From assembly GCF_002162135.1 (NCBI RefSeq), contig NZ_CP021382.1:4214001-4278000 (forward strand): a stretch of 64,000 bases of DNA, read 5' to 3'. The translations under genes and the position numbers were made by a program. The first letter of the stretch is position 1. Every line of letters starts with the position of its first letter. Below the pieces are notes generated by a model that had not been told where the DNA came from, ran no database searches, and worked only from the letters and a program-made list of their open reading frames with translations. Source of the DNA: Cellvibrio sp. PSBB006 (GTDB lineage Bacteria; Pseudomonadota; Gammaproteobacteria; Pseudomonadales; Cellvibrionaceae). Shown here piece by piece: positions 25,699 to 34,940 of this stretch.

Positions 25699-28017
25699 AT
25701 GAAATCCCTGTTACAAAAAATCCTTGCCGTGTTGACCTACGCTGCTTTACTGCTGGCGCTTATCGGTCTGGTTTGCATGTGGCAAATCCATCGATTGGCA
25801 ACCGGGTTAGGCGTGCAGTCACTGGATTATCGCATTGCAACGCTTACCTTTTATTCAGTGCAATTCTCCCGGCTCTCTTTTCGATACGACGCGGCAAATA
25901 TTCATCATCAGGTAAGCGCAGAAGACCTCGCACTTCAGTGGGAATGGCCAGCCGCGTTTACACCGCAGGTATTATCTCTTGATATTGAGCGCCTGCATTG
26001 GCACATGCAGCGGGATGACGACATACCGGTTGCCACGGCGAGCTCACCCTTCACCTTACCCGCAGATTGGTCAATTCCGGATGTTCTTCCTGCAAGTACG
26101 CATATTCGAAGCGCGCATCTGGTTTTGCCTTGCCCGGTTGGTGAATGTTATCTGACGGGCAATCTTGATGTTCAGCGCGAAGACAATAAGGTAAATGCAC
26201 ACGGGAAATTTTCACCGGGAAAAAGTTTTCATCAGCACTATATTGATATAACCGCTGATTACCAACTGAACCAACAATTGCCCACATTGAATTTGCACAT
26301 GGCTGCCGGAGACGGTATTCACGCACTGCTACAGACACAATTAATGAATGCTGGAGCGCTGAGCTGGTCGAGCCGGTTAACTGCGACAGCCCGTTATCCG
26401 GATGCCTGGTTGTTGACGGCGTTGGCAGATTGGCATATCAGCTTCGATAATCAATGGCAGACAATCAACCAGCCCATGGCTCTTCGCGCGCAGTGGCAGT
26501 TGGATGTTGAGCCTTTATTGCGTATTGATACATCACCCTGGCATAAGCTAATAAACGGTTACGCCGAACTGGATGTTGAGGTTAAATCACCCATTGCTGT
26601 GGAGGGAGTCGGCAAATTTTCTGGCGATGCCGCATTACGCATCAATGCTGTTAACGGCACGCTGGAAGCTTACGATATGTCCGCAGATGTAACGGTGATA
26701 GAACCTGTCTTGCCGGCCGCTTTGCAGCCCTTGGGGCTGGACATAGAACGCCTGGATATTCACACGCAATCCCAATCTACCCATGTCAGCTTTGCTGATT
26801 TGCCGGTAGAGCTTGCCATTAAAACGGTCGGCGAGTCACACATAAACATCACTATGGCTGGATCGGTAAATACTCTTGCTAAAACCGTGCGTTTACCTGA
26901 AATAAAAATGAACGCGCACGTGCAGCACCCGCAATTACATACCAAGCCCTGGCAATGGCAGGGGAGTATGCAAGGTGGCTGGGAAAAATTTTCCGCAGAC
27001 GGTGAATTAACCATTAATAATGCACTGATCATTTCTCATCAGTTGAAACGTAACCCTGATGAGGTTCAGATTGACTGGCAGTTGCAGGATAGTTTTCTGC
27101 TGGCTGGCAATTCATTTGCCGATCTCATCAAAGCATGGCCACCCTTGTTATCCCTTACGCAGGGTAAAGTTAAGGGCGAGGGCCGAATCGGTTTTGACCT
27201 TGAGAAAAATATCCTGAAAAAAGCGAGCGCATCATTGGTGATGAATGACATTTCCGGCATCTACGATACGACGACCTTTCAGGGACTAACGACAAACCTG
27301 TCGCTATCTGCCGGGCCGCAAGTGTTCACCTTGAATACTGATGAACTGCGCGTTAAACAGATTAATAAAGGTTTTGTGTTGGGTCCACTCACGGCTTCCG
27401 GTGGTTATACATCCGAATGGCAAAAGCCAGTCGGCGGGAAACTTTCACTGCAAGGTTTTCATATGGATGTTATTGGCGGTAGCGTCACCACACCAGCACA
27501 GGTGTTTGATCTTTCCCAAAGCAAACAATACCTGATGTTAACGCTGGATAATATTGACCTGGGCTTGCTGTTGCAGCAGCATCCTTCCACTGAACTCTCT
27601 GGCAGTGGCAGAATCTCAGGCACTGTACCGATCGAGATTACCGCCACCGGCGTAAGCATACCCAAAGGCATGGTGGCGGCCCGCCCGCCGGGTGGGCAAT
27701 TGCAACTTCATTCCGACCGCGCAGAGGCACTGGCCAAATCGCAACCGAGCATGAAATTGATCACCGATGCCCTGGAGGATTTCCATTACACTGTCCTGGC
27801 CAGTGAGGTCAGTTACGATGAAGAGGGAAAACTGTTGTTGGGTTTACGCCTTGAGGGCCGAAACCCGGCGCTGGAGAATGGCCGGCCGGTTCATTTCAAT
27901 ATTACTCTGGAAGAAGATTTACCCGCGATGATCACCAGTATTCAGTTAAGCAGTCAGATCAGCGATGTGGTAAAAAAGCGTTTGCAGGAACATCTACAGA
28001 AACGATCCACCCGTTAA
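25699..28017 (+). CDS. ydbH: YdbH-type AsmA-like intermembrane lipid transport protein
   Basis: A 772-residue protein with one N-terminal membrane anchor (about 8-30) and a long beta-rich periplasmic body typical of the AsmA-like TamB/YhdP/YdbH bridge proteins that carry phospholipids between the inner and outer membranes. The C-terminal segment (about 600-770) holds the YdbH family end, with VSIPKGMVAARPPGG near residue 655. The identification is strengthened by the following ynbE and ydbL genes, the same order as in E. coli. The first in-frame start is a GTG at 25696, but ATG 25699 is more likely. Confidence 0.9.
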   Translation: MKSLLQKILAVLTYAALLLALIGLVCMWQIHRLATGLGVQSLDYRIATLTFYSVQFSRLSFRYDAANIHHQVSAEDLALQWEWPAAFTPQVLSLDIERLHWHMQRDDDIPVATASSPFTLPADWSIPDVLPASTHIRSAHLVLPCPVGECYLTGNLDVQREDNKVNAHGKFSPGKSFHQHYIDITADYQLNQQLPTLNLHMAAGDGIHALLQTQLMNAGALSWSSRLTATARYPDAWLLTALADWHISFDNQWQTINQPMALRAQWQLDVEPLLRIDTSPWHKLINGYAELDVEVKSPIAVEGVGKFSGDAALRINAVNGTLEAYDMSADVTVIEPVLPAALQPLGLDIERLDIHTQSQSTHVSFADLPVELAIKTVGESHINITMAGSVNTLAKTVRLPEIKMNAHVQHPQLHTKPWQWQGSMQGGWEKFSADGELTINNALIISHQLKRNPDEVQIDWQLQDSFLLAGNSFADLIKAWPPLLSLTQGKVKGEGRIGFDLEKNILKKASASLVMNDISGIYDTTTFQGLTTNLSLSAGPQVFTLNTDELRVKQINKGFVLGPLTASGGYTSEWQKPVGGKLSLQGFHMDVIGGSVTTPAQVFDLSQSKQYLMLTLDNIDLGLLLQQHPSTELSGSGRISGTVPIEITATGVSIPKGMVAARPPGGQLQLHSDRAEALAKSQPSMKLITDALEDFHYTVLASEVSYDEEGKLLLGLRLEGRNPALENGRPVHFNITLEEDLPAMITSIQLSSQISDVVKKRLQEHLQKRSTR

Positions 28018-28044
28018 CGATTACGCTCAACAAAGGACGACATT

Positions 28045-28233
28045 ATGTTCATCATCCGCAGTGGTTTTTTCACATTGCTTCTCGCACTGGTGGCTTGTAC
28101 GCCCACCGTGCAGGTAGCGGTGCCGAATGAGCCGATCAATATCAATCTTAACGTCAAGATTCAGCACGAAATTTATATCAAGGTGGACAAACAGCTGGAT
28201 GAACTGTTCAGTGATTCCAGCGGTTTGTTTTAA
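28045..28233 (+). CDS. ynbE: YnbE-type lipoprotein
   Basis: A 62-residue lipoprotein. The signal sequence ends LLALVAC, giving a lipidated Cys at about residue 18. The mature part contains the family pattern PININLNVKIQHEIYIKVD. YnbE partners YdbH in the outer membrane, completing the lipid bridge. It starts 27 bases after ydbH, with an aaaggac ribosome site. Confidence 0.9.
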   Translation: MFIIRSGFFTLLLALVACTPTVQVAVPNEPININLNVKIQHEIYIKVDKQLDELFSDSSGLF

Positions 28234-28260
28234 CCCATCGAAGAGCGCAAGGAGTTTACG

Positions 28261-28611
28261 ATGAAAATAGTATCTTTAATAAAACTGAGCTTATGTGGTT
28301 TGTTACTCGTGTCTCTGCCGCTGATGGCCATGAACCTGCAACAGGCGATGAGCAACCTGGGTACCGCCAAAGAACAGGGGCTGGTTGGTGAGCAGCCGGA
28401 TGGTTATCTGGGCGTGGTGAGTGCGTCCGGTGATGCTGCCGAGATTGTGAAATTGATTAACAGCGCACGGCGCGAGCAGTATCAGCGTTTGGCCAAAGAC
28501 AATAATCTTGCACTGCCGGATGTTGAAGCTATGGCTGGTTTAAAGGCCATCGAAAAAACCCAGACGGGCCACTATATTCAGGTCAATGGAAAGTGGGCGA
28601 AAAAACCATAA
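28261..28611 (+). CDS. ydbL: YdbL-type periplasmic protein (DUF1318)
   Basis: A 116-residue exported protein with a signal peptide of about 22 residues (ending LPLMA). The mature region contains LGTAKEQGLVGEQPDGYLGVV near 32-52 and a C-terminal GHYIQVNGKWAKK. YdbL modulates the YdbH-YnbE complex in E. coli. It is the last gene of the three-gene unit, 27 bases after ynbE. Confidence 0.9.
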   Translation: MKIVSLIKLSLCGLLLVSLPLMAMNLQQAMSNLGTAKEQGLVGEQPDGYLGVVSASGDAAEIVKLINSARREQYQRLAKDNNLALPDVEAMAGLKAIEKTQTGHYIQVNGKWAKKP

Positions 28612-28705
28612 AGCGGCGACGTTAATTTCACACGGCATGGTGTGGTAATTGCAGTTCATTTCAATAGAATCGATCGACACACCATGCAGATAAAAGGTTT
28701 GCTTT

Positions 28706-29203
28706 ATGGAATCCAATGAACATCGCCTCAGCATGAGTGTGCTGATGACTCCGGACATGGCCAATTTTTCCGGCAAGGTACACGGCGGCGAATTATTATC
28801 CTGGCTCGATAAAGTCGCCTACGCCTGCGCGAGCCGGTATGCCGGGCGCTATGTGGTGACCTTGTCAGTGGATCGGGTCATCTTTCGCCAGGCGATTAAT
28901 GTGGGTGAACTGGTGACTTTTCTGGCATCAGTAAATTACACCGGCAACACGTCGATGGAAGTGGGCATTAAAGTCATTACTGAAGATATTCGCTCGAAAG
29001 TGGTGCGTCATACCAACAGCTGTTATTTCACCATGGTTGCGTTGGACGATGATGGCAAGCCCATCTCCATAGAACCGCTGATACCGGAAACCGAAGAAGA
29101 AAAACGACGCTTTGAAGAGGCAAAACGGCGACGGGAACTGGTGCGTAAACAGGAAGCTGAGCACGATGCGATTAAAAATGAAGTGAGTAAGATGAGCCTG
29201 TGA
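28706..29203 (+). CDS. acyl-CoA thioesterase, hotdog fold
   Basis: A 165-residue hotdog-fold thioesterase of the YciA/BFIT group, hydrolysing acyl-CoA to free acid and CoA in the cytoplasm. Visible markers are MANFSGKVHGGELLSWLDK near residues 17-35 (the catalytic region with conserved Asn/Asp positions), VTLSVDRVIFRQ near 51-62 and a charged coiled C-terminal tail from residue 133 rich in E, K and R. It has its own upstream gap of 94 bases. The esterase gene follows on the same strand, with no evident functional link. Confidence 0.88.
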   Translation: MESNEHRLSMSVLMTPDMANFSGKVHGGELLSWLDKVAYACASRYAGRYVVTLSVDRVIFRQAINVGELVTFLASVNYTGNTSMEVGIKVITEDIRSKVVRHTNSCYFTMVALDDDGKPISIEPLIPETEEEKRRFEEAKRRRELVRKQEAEHDAIKNEVSKMSL

Positions 29204-29238
29204 TTGTTCGCTAAAAATAAATGAGTATTGAGGTTTCT

Positions 29239-30294
29239 ATGTTTAAAAGCGCATTGTTAATTCTGGCTCTCTATGCCGTGGCGGGTTGTGCACATCACTC
29301 GTCAAATTCCGCTCCTGCTGATGTTTTTTCCGGCGAGCAGGTTCGAATGATCGGGCGTTTCGCGCAACATAACGATGGCGAAGCTGCTTTCACCTGGCCG
29401 GGTTCGGCTCTGGAATTTCGCTTTGAGGGAACGGAAGCCGGTATTACTATCGCCAGCAATGGCCGCACCCGTTTTGAAGTGGATGTTGATGGTGTTGTTT
29501 CAGATTTATGGGTTAAGGACGGTGAAGCGTACTACACGCTCGCATCCGGTTTGGAACCCGGCGTTCATCAGTTGCGCCTTACGCGCTTGACGGAATCTTT
29601 TTCGGTGGTGACTCGCTTTACCACTGATCCACACACCGATGGAAAATTGTTGCTGCCACCGGCGGCACCCTCGCGCCGTATACTCGCGGTGGGTGATTCC
29701 ATTACCGCCGGTTACGGTGTAGAAGGTGATAGCCAAGCCTGTCCTTACGCGCCGGAGACCAGCAATCAACAATTAACCTACGCGGCGTTGGCGGCGGAAG
29801 AGTTGAATGCAGATCTGCACACCATTGCCTGGTCGGGGATCGGCGCCTGGCGCTCATACGGCGAGGAGAAGCCGGCTAACCCCACGATACTTGAACGTTA
29901 TTCCCGCACGCTCGCTGACGATCCTGAATCGCAATGGGACATCACCCGTTATCAACCTGACGCAATCACCATTGCCATCGGCACCAACGATTATTGGCAG
30001 GGGTCGGTCACGGATGAATATCAACTGAGTATGATCAGTTTGATTGATCGGATTCAGCGCGATTATCCCGACACGCCAATCTATCTAATCGTCAGCCCCA
30101 TGTTGACCGGTGCCGCGCGCGATGATCAAAAAGCCCGGTTAACAGCCATGGAAGAACAGCATGTGCATATGCTGGATCTGGGAAAAATTGAACAGGCTGA
30201 TGGTTACGGTTGCGATTACCACCCCAACACCATTACGCAACAACGTTCCGCACAAGCCTTGATTAATCGTTTGCGCGCTGATTTGGACTGGTAA
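29239..30294 (+). CDS. CE2-like SGNH acetyl esterase lipoprotein
   Basis: A 351-residue lipoprotein (lipobox AVAGC). An N-terminal beta domain (about 35-140) is followed by an SGNH/GDSL hydrolase domain with Ser154 in VGDSITAGYG, SGIGAWRSYG, IAIGTNDYW and His328 in CDYHPN. This order matches carbohydrate esterase family 2, the enzymes that deacetylate xylan and mannan sugars and are well known from Cellvibrio. The ATG at 29239 follows a gagg ribosome site at the right spacing; an in-frame ATG at 29221 is less likely. No glycosidase is adjacent. A perfect inverted repeat follows its stop. Confidence 0.8.
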   Translation: MFKSALLILALYAVAGCAHHSSNSAPADVFSGEQVRMIGRFAQHNDGEAAFTWPGSALEFRFEGTEAGITIASNGRTRFEVDVDGVVSDLWVKDGEAYYTLASGLEPGVHQLRLTRLTESFSVVTRFTTDPHTDGKLLLPPAAPSRRILAVGDSITAGYGVEGDSQACPYAPETSNQQLTYAALAAEELNADLHTIAWSGIGAWRSYGEEKPANPTILERYSRTLADDPESQWDITRYQPDAITIAIGTNDYWQGSVTDEYQLSMISLIDRIQRDYPDTPIYLIVSPMLTGAARDDQKARLTAMEEQHVHMLDLGKIEQADGYGCDYHPNTITQQRSAQALINRLRADLDW

Positions 30295-30299
30295 TTTTT

Positions 30300-30383
30300 G
30301 TAGGTCGGATTAGCGCAGCGTAATCCGACGCGATCTCATTCGGAAAGAGTTTTGTCGGATTACGCTGCGCTAATCCGACCTAC
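30300..30383. repeat. REP-like repeat, perfect 30-bp inverted twin
   Basis: Positions 30300-30329 (gtaggtcggattagcgcagc and ten further bases) are repeated as an exact reverse complement at 30354-30383, with a 24-base spacer. Each half is itself a hairpin of the family seen at 6590 and 40397. It lies between convergent genes and can fold on either strand, so it probably terminates both. Confidence 0.85.
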
Positions 30384-30390
30384 GAAATCT

Positions 30391-31869
30391 TCAGGATTCT
30401 GTGGCGGGATTGCCGGCGGGTTGTTTGTTGGTTTTATCGCGCTGTTCAGCGAGCAGGGCTAATGCTTCGCTCGGTGAAGTCGTGTTGCGCGGCGTGATCA
30501 AGCTGGCGATGATGCCAGCTAACAAGGCAACACTGACCGACGGCAGGATAGGATTGCCTAATGCGCTCATCGCCGCCGGCGTCAGCATGATGGCAAATGA
30601 TGTTCCCGACGCACCCACCAGTGACGCTATTGCACCCTGCCAGGTATAACGCGGCCAGAATTTTCCCAATACACCGCAGGCAAACATACCGGACATCACT
30701 GTAGAAATCATATTGGTGATGTAGGTAATAATATCGTCCGACGCCAGGGCAAAACTTAATGCAAGCCCGGTGACAAACACGACACCGATACGCGAATAAC
30801 CAATCATCTTTTCTTTGGCTGGCGAACGCCCGGTCACGATAATAAAAATATCACGTAATAAAATCGCTACACCTGCGATTGCATCCGAGCTGGCGCTGGA
30901 CATGGTGGCGGACAAGCCGGCAATCAATACAATAATGCCGATATACAACGGCAGCACTTCCAGTGCGAGAAATGGAAACGCAAAGTTGCGATTATCCAAT
31001 TCCGGATTGAGTGCAAAGGCGGCCATGCCGATCAACGCGGGGATAAACGAAAAAAACAAATACAAACCGCCGGACATAATAAAAGATTTCCGCACCGAAC
31101 TGACGCTGGCGCCGGAATAAATCCGTTGGCGAAATGACGGTGTAGCGAGTACACCGACCGCGACCACCATCATCAGTGACAGCGCGTGTAATGCACCGAC
31201 TTTATCAATCGCGAGAAAGCTGATATTGGCGGCGGGTTGCGCGGTCATCATGGCATCCCAACTGCCGACTTTGTCGATGGCGAACAAAGCCATCAGGATA
31301 AAACCGAAAAATAAAATAATGGCCTGAATCGTATCGGTCCAGACCACGGCGCTGTAACCGCCGATCACCACATAAATACTGAAACCCACGGCAATAATAA
31401 TCTTGGCGGTGGTTGCATCAATATCGGCAATCCACGCCAGGTACATGCCACCGCCGAGAATATGGGCGCCCAGCCAGCCAATGCACGCGAGAAAAATCAG
31501 CACACCGACAATATTTTTTACCGCGCGATTTGCTCCCACATAATACGAAAGTTCTTCACTCATGGTCATAAATTGCAGATCGCGCGTGGGCGCAAACCAC
31601 CAGGCGGTTAACAAAATGCCGATGGCCCCACCGATACCATAGAGCGCGCCGGCCCAACCATTGGCATAACCAAAACCCACCGCACCCATGGAAGAACCGG
31701 TGCCGACCATGGTGGCCACCGTGGTCCCCATGGTCAGCAGCAGCGGCAAACTGCGGCCTGCCAATAAAAAATCATCACCGTCTTTTTGCTTGCGCGAAAC
31801 AGCCCAGCCCAGCCAAATTAAAAACAATACATATACTGTGAATGCAATTAAGAAAGCCTGGCTGTTCAT
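30391..31869 (-). CDS. sodium:solute symporter (SSS family)
   Basis: A 492-residue protein with about thirteen membrane helices. The family signature region includes GTGSSMGAVGFGYANGWAG near residues 57-75 and AGLSATMSSASSDAIAGVA near 315-333, matching SSS transporters. It imports an organic solute with Na+. It is on the same strand as the RidA and D-aminoacylase genes upstream, 71 bases after RidA, so it probably brings in the N-acyl-D-amino acid or related substrate for that pathway. Confidence 0.9.
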   Translation of the reverse strand: MNSQAFLIAFTVYVLFLIWLGWAVSRKQKDGDDFLLAGRSLPLLLTMGTTVATMVGTGSSMGAVGFGYANGWAGALYGIGGAIGILLTAWWFAPTRDLQFMTMSEELSYYVGANRAVKNIVGVLIFLACIGWLGAHILGGGMYLAWIADIDATTAKIIIAVGFSIYVVIGGYSAVVWTDTIQAIILFFGFILMALFAIDKVGSWDAMMTAQPAANISFLAIDKVGALHALSLMMVVAVGVLATPSFRQRIYSGASVSSVRKSFIMSGGLYLFFSFIPALIGMAAFALNPELDNRNFAFPFLALEVLPLYIGIIVLIAGLSATMSSASSDAIAGVAILLRDIFIIVTGRSPAKEKMIGYSRIGVVFVTGLALSFALASDDIITYITNMISTVMSGMFACGVLGKFWPRYTWQGAIASLVGASGTSFAIMLTPAAMSALGNPILPSVSVALLAGIIASLITPRNTTSPSEALALLAEQRDKTNKQPAGNPATES

Positions 31870-31940
31870 AGGAATCTCATAATTATTTTTACGGGAATGT
31901 TATTGCGCGGCGACAGGGGATTGCCGCCGGGAGATGTGCA

Positions 31941-32333
31941 TTATTTTGCAGGATCTTTGTAGCAAACCACGCCGACCTCTACTTTACAGTCTACTACCAG
32001 ATCACAAACGGAGCAGATGCGAGCGGGCGGGTGCTCGCCGAAGACTTCACGAAAAACTTTGTTAAAGGATTGAAAATAACGTGCATCGGTGAGGATCACG
32101 GTAACGTGAACCACATCGGCCAAACCGTAACCGGCACTTTCCATAATTTTCAGGCAATTGTTGATGGCGAGACGCGATTGCTCAACGATACCGCCTTCCA
32201 CGACTTCACCATCGGTCATGGGAGTCTGACCGGATACATACAACCAACCACCGGCGGCTACCGCGCTGGAAAAAGGCAAATGCTGACCACCGGTGCCAAC
32301 GCCGCCTGCGGCACCGAAACGAGTAATGCTCAT
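31941..32333 (-). CDS. RidA-family protein
   Basis: A 130-residue RidA/YjgF-type protein. RidA proteins hydrolyse reactive enamine/imine intermediates made by PLP enzymes. Family features are GGWLYVSGQTPM near residue 29 and the substrate-binding Arg in PPARIC near 103. Its start overlaps the D-aminoacylase stop by four bases (ATGA). A PLP deaminase-like enzyme is encoded divergently at 34.9 kb, which fits a detoxifying role in this pathway. Confidence 0.92.
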   Translation of the reverse strand: MSITRFGAAGGVGTGGQHLPFSSAVAAGGWLYVSGQTPMTDGEVVEGGIVEQSRLAINNCLKIMESAGYGLADVVHVTVILTDARYFQSFNKVFREVFGEHPPARICSVCDLVVDCKVEVGVVCYKDPAK

Positions 32334-33814
32334 AAGGTTTCCTCACATAAAACTAACGATGATGTTGACGGAGATTGCACGGCGCGCGCGAGAAATTTGC
32401 CGGCACGTTGCGCACTGAGTTGGCCACTGCTGTAAGACAAGTGACCATTAACCCATACTTTTTCAATACCGGCAGCGCTTTGTTGTGGCCGTTCAAAGGT
32501 CGCCGTGTCTTTGATGCGGTCGATGTTGAACAGCACCAGATCCGCAAAATAATTCTGTGCGATCAGGCCGCGTTGATGCAATTTGAATTCTTCGGCCGAC
32601 AAGCCGGTCATCTTGCGCACGGCCACGGGCAAGTCAAATAAACCCAGGTCGCGGGCATAATGGCCGATCACACGGGGGAAGGTGCCCCACAAACGCGGAT
32701 GCGGATGCGGATCATTAGGTAAACCATCGGAGCCAATCATGGTGCGCGGAAAACGCAGGATATTACGCACGTCTTTTTCGTCCATGCCGTGATACACCGC
32801 GCCGGCGGGAATCAATTTTTTGGCCGCGTCGAGCAGTGGCAATTTCCAATCGGCGGCAATCTCGGCCAGCAGGCGCCCACCCATCTCCGGGTGCGGTTCG
32901 GACCAGGTGATAAACACATCGTAATCGTCGGTTACCTGGCCCAGGTCCAGAGTGCTGGAGCTGGCAGAGTAGGGGTAGCAATCGCAGGCAATCTTTTGTG
33001 ATTGGGCATGGTGTTCGAGGTGTTTGATGATCTCACTGCTGCGCCCCCAGTTACCGGCGCCGGCACATTTCAGGTGCGACACAATCAGGGGAATCTTGCC
33101 GTGCTTGGCGGTGGCAAAGGCTTCGTTCATCGCCTCGATAATGCCATCGAATTCGGTGCGCAGATGGGTGGTGTAGATACCGTCAAAGCGGGCCAGCTCT
33201 TCCACCAGCGCCATGACTTCTTCTGTCGTTGCATTGATAGCGCTGTTATAGGCCAAGCCAGAGCTTAAACCCAGGGCACCCTGCGCCATGGCCTCGCGCA
33301 GCTGTTTTTTCATGGCGTCGATTTCCAGCCGCGTGGCCGGGCGCATCAGGTCGTCCATATGATTGCTGCGCAGCGCTGTATGGCCCACCAGCGCGCCGAC
33401 ATTGACGGCGGGCTGGGCCGCTTCAACGGCGCTGACATAATCCTGAAAAGTCGGGTAGCTAAAATCGCTCTGTTTGCCCAGCAGGTTCATGGGATTGGGC
33501 GGTTCGCCGGTCAGGGTGACCGGACTGGCGCTGATGCCGCAGTTACCGACGATAACAGTGGTGACGCCTTGGGTAATCTTGGCGCGCATCTCCGGGGCTT
33601 TAATGACATGGGTATCGTCGTGGGTATGGACATCGATAAAACCGGGGGCGAGGAATAAGCCTTCAGCATCGATTTCGGTGTGGGCGTGGATATTGCTGCC
33701 AGCCAGGTGGAGCGAGATCCTTTCGTTAACAATGGCGACATCGGCAGCAAAGGCCGGAGCCCCGCTGCCATCAATAATGGTGGCGCCACGAATCAGGGTT
33801 TCGTACATCGTCAT
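32330..33814 (-). CDS. N-acyl-D-amino-acid deacylase (D-aminoacylase)
   Basis: A 494-residue amidohydrolase-superfamily enzyme that splits N-acyl-D-amino acids into the acid and the D-amino acid. Metal-site motifs are FIDVHTHDDTHV near residues 58-69, VIVGNCGIS near 92, HLRTEFDG near 215, LIVSHLKCAG and the GSDGLPNDPHPHPR segment near 360. Start choices are GTG 33817, ATG 33814 (with a gatgag ribosome site) and ATG 33808; 33814 is preferred. It leads the minus-strand unit D-aminoacylase, RidA, symporter. Confidence 0.92.
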   Translation of the reverse strand: MTMYETLIRGATIIDGSGAPAFAADVAIVNERISLHLAGSNIHAHTEIDAEGLFLAPGFIDVHTHDDTHVIKAPEMRAKITQGVTTVIVGNCGISASPVTLTGEPPNPMNLLGKQSDFSYPTFQDYVSAVEAAQPAVNVGALVGHTALRSNHMDDLMRPATRLEIDAMKKQLREAMAQGALGLSSGLAYNSAINATTEEVMALVEELARFDGIYTTHLRTEFDGIIEAMNEAFATAKHGKIPLIVSHLKCAGAGNWGRSSEIIKHLEHHAQSQKIACDCYPYSASSSTLDLGQVTDDYDVFITWSEPHPEMGGRLLAEIAADWKLPLLDAAKKLIPAGAVYHGMDEKDVRNILRFPRTMIGSDGLPNDPHPHPRLWGTFPRVIGHYARDLGLFDLPVAVRKMTGLSAEEFKLHQRGLIAQNYFADLVLFNIDRIKDTATFERPQQSAAGIEKVWVNGHLSYSSGQLSAQRAGKFLARAVQSPSTSSLVLCEETL

Positions 33815-33880
33815 CACTCATCGGGGTAAGAGTCGATAAGCCTGCCGGGAAACCGCTGAAATGGCTGATTTCAGAAGTCC

Positions 33881-34747
33881 CTAGTCCCCCAGGGGCAAAC
33901 GATCCTTACCGTGTTTGTGTATATCCAGGTTGTGCTTCAAACGCCGCAGTTTTTCGCGGCTCTTACGTTTGTTTTTAATGGCCAGCTCCGTCGCCAGTAC
34001 ATCGATCGCCGCCATCATGACGTAGCGCGATGCGCTGGGTTTGAAGATGTAATCTGTCTCTATCGGCTCTATGGGTATCACCAGATCCACCGATTTACCC
34101 AGCGGAGAATCGGCCGGGGTAATCGCTATGGTCTGTGCGCTATACGCGCGGGCAATCTCTGCTGCCTCATTAACATCCGGGCTGTAACCGCCCAGTGACA
34201 AACAAATCACGACATCATTGTTATCAATCGCCGCCGCTGCCATGCGCATCAGCATGGGGTCGGAATACGCCGTCGCGGCGAATCCCAGGCGAAACAGGCG
34301 ATGCTGGCACTCCTGGGCCATGATCGTGGACCCACCACCCACGCCGAAGATCAGGATCTGGCGCGCCTTGCTCAGCATTTCTACTGCTGTGTACACCGTC
34401 TCGACGGTGATAAGCTGCGCGTTAAAGTCCAGCGCGCTCTTGATGGTTTCATAGATGCCGTGGATACCGGTTGGCTCGACCTTGACCTCGGAGATAAACC
34501 GCTGCCCCACCGCCATCGATTGGGCCAGCCGCAACTTGAGATCGCGGACATTTTTACAGCCCAGTGCGCGGGCAAACCGGGTGATCGTGGCTTCGCTCAC
34601 CTCGGACTTCTGCGCAAGCTCGCTGATACTGGCGTGCGCGGCAAAATTCAGGTCATCCAGAATTAGTGTAGCTATCTTCCGTTCAGCGTCACTCAATTGA
34701 TCGTAGAGTTTGGCTATCTGCGACACCATGTCTATCTCGTAACTCAC
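33881..34747 (-). CDS. RpiR-family regulator (HTH plus SIS domain)
   Basis: A 288-residue regulator. The N-terminal HTH (about 10-75) contains ASISELAQKSEVSEATITRF, and the C-terminal SIS domain (about 110-245) contains ILIFGVGGGSTIMAQECQHR. RpiR proteins sense phosphosugars or related metabolites. The GTG at 34747 has a gaggag ribosome site eight bases before it; a longer frame to 34816 lacks support. It sits between the D-aminoacylase unit and the divergent PLP-enzyme gene, with a perfect palindrome in the gap, so it probably controls both sides. Confidence 0.9.
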   Translation of the reverse strand: MSYEIDMVSQIAKLYDQLSDAERKIATLILDDLNFAAHASISELAQKSEVSEATITRFARALGCKNVRDLKLRLAQSMAVGQRFISEVKVEPTGIHGIYETIKSALDFNAQLITVETVYTAVEMLSKARQILIFGVGGGSTIMAQECQHRLFRLGFAATAYSDPMLMRMAAAAIDNNDVVICLSLGGYSPDVNEAAEIARAYSAQTIAITPADSPLGKSVDLVIPIEPIETDYIFKPSASRYVMMAAIDVLATELAIKNKRKSREKLRRLKHNLDIHKHGKDRLPLGD

Positions 34748-34838
34748 GGTCGGCTCCTCTGGTATCCGGTATTTTCCAGGTATCAGGTATCGCCGATCGA
34801 TTCGGTCATGATACACGAATGTTTGAAAATACCAATAA

Positions 34839-34868
34839 TTGTCTTTAAATTGTGATAGTTTCTATCAT
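34839..34868 (+). promoter_or_regulatory. predicted promoter and palindromic operator of the PLP-enzyme gene
   Basis: A perfect 15-base palindrome, tgatag-ttt-ctatca (34853-34867), overlaps a candidate -10 tatcat (34863-34868). The candidate -35 is ttgtct (34839-34844), with an 18-base spacer. The overlap suggests repression by the divergent RpiR protein. Confidence 0.5.
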
Positions 34869-34940
34869 TTTGTCCGCAGTGCAGCGAGCGGTTATATAGA
34901 GCCGTATGTTGCCATATTTATGCTTGATCAGGGCTTATTC

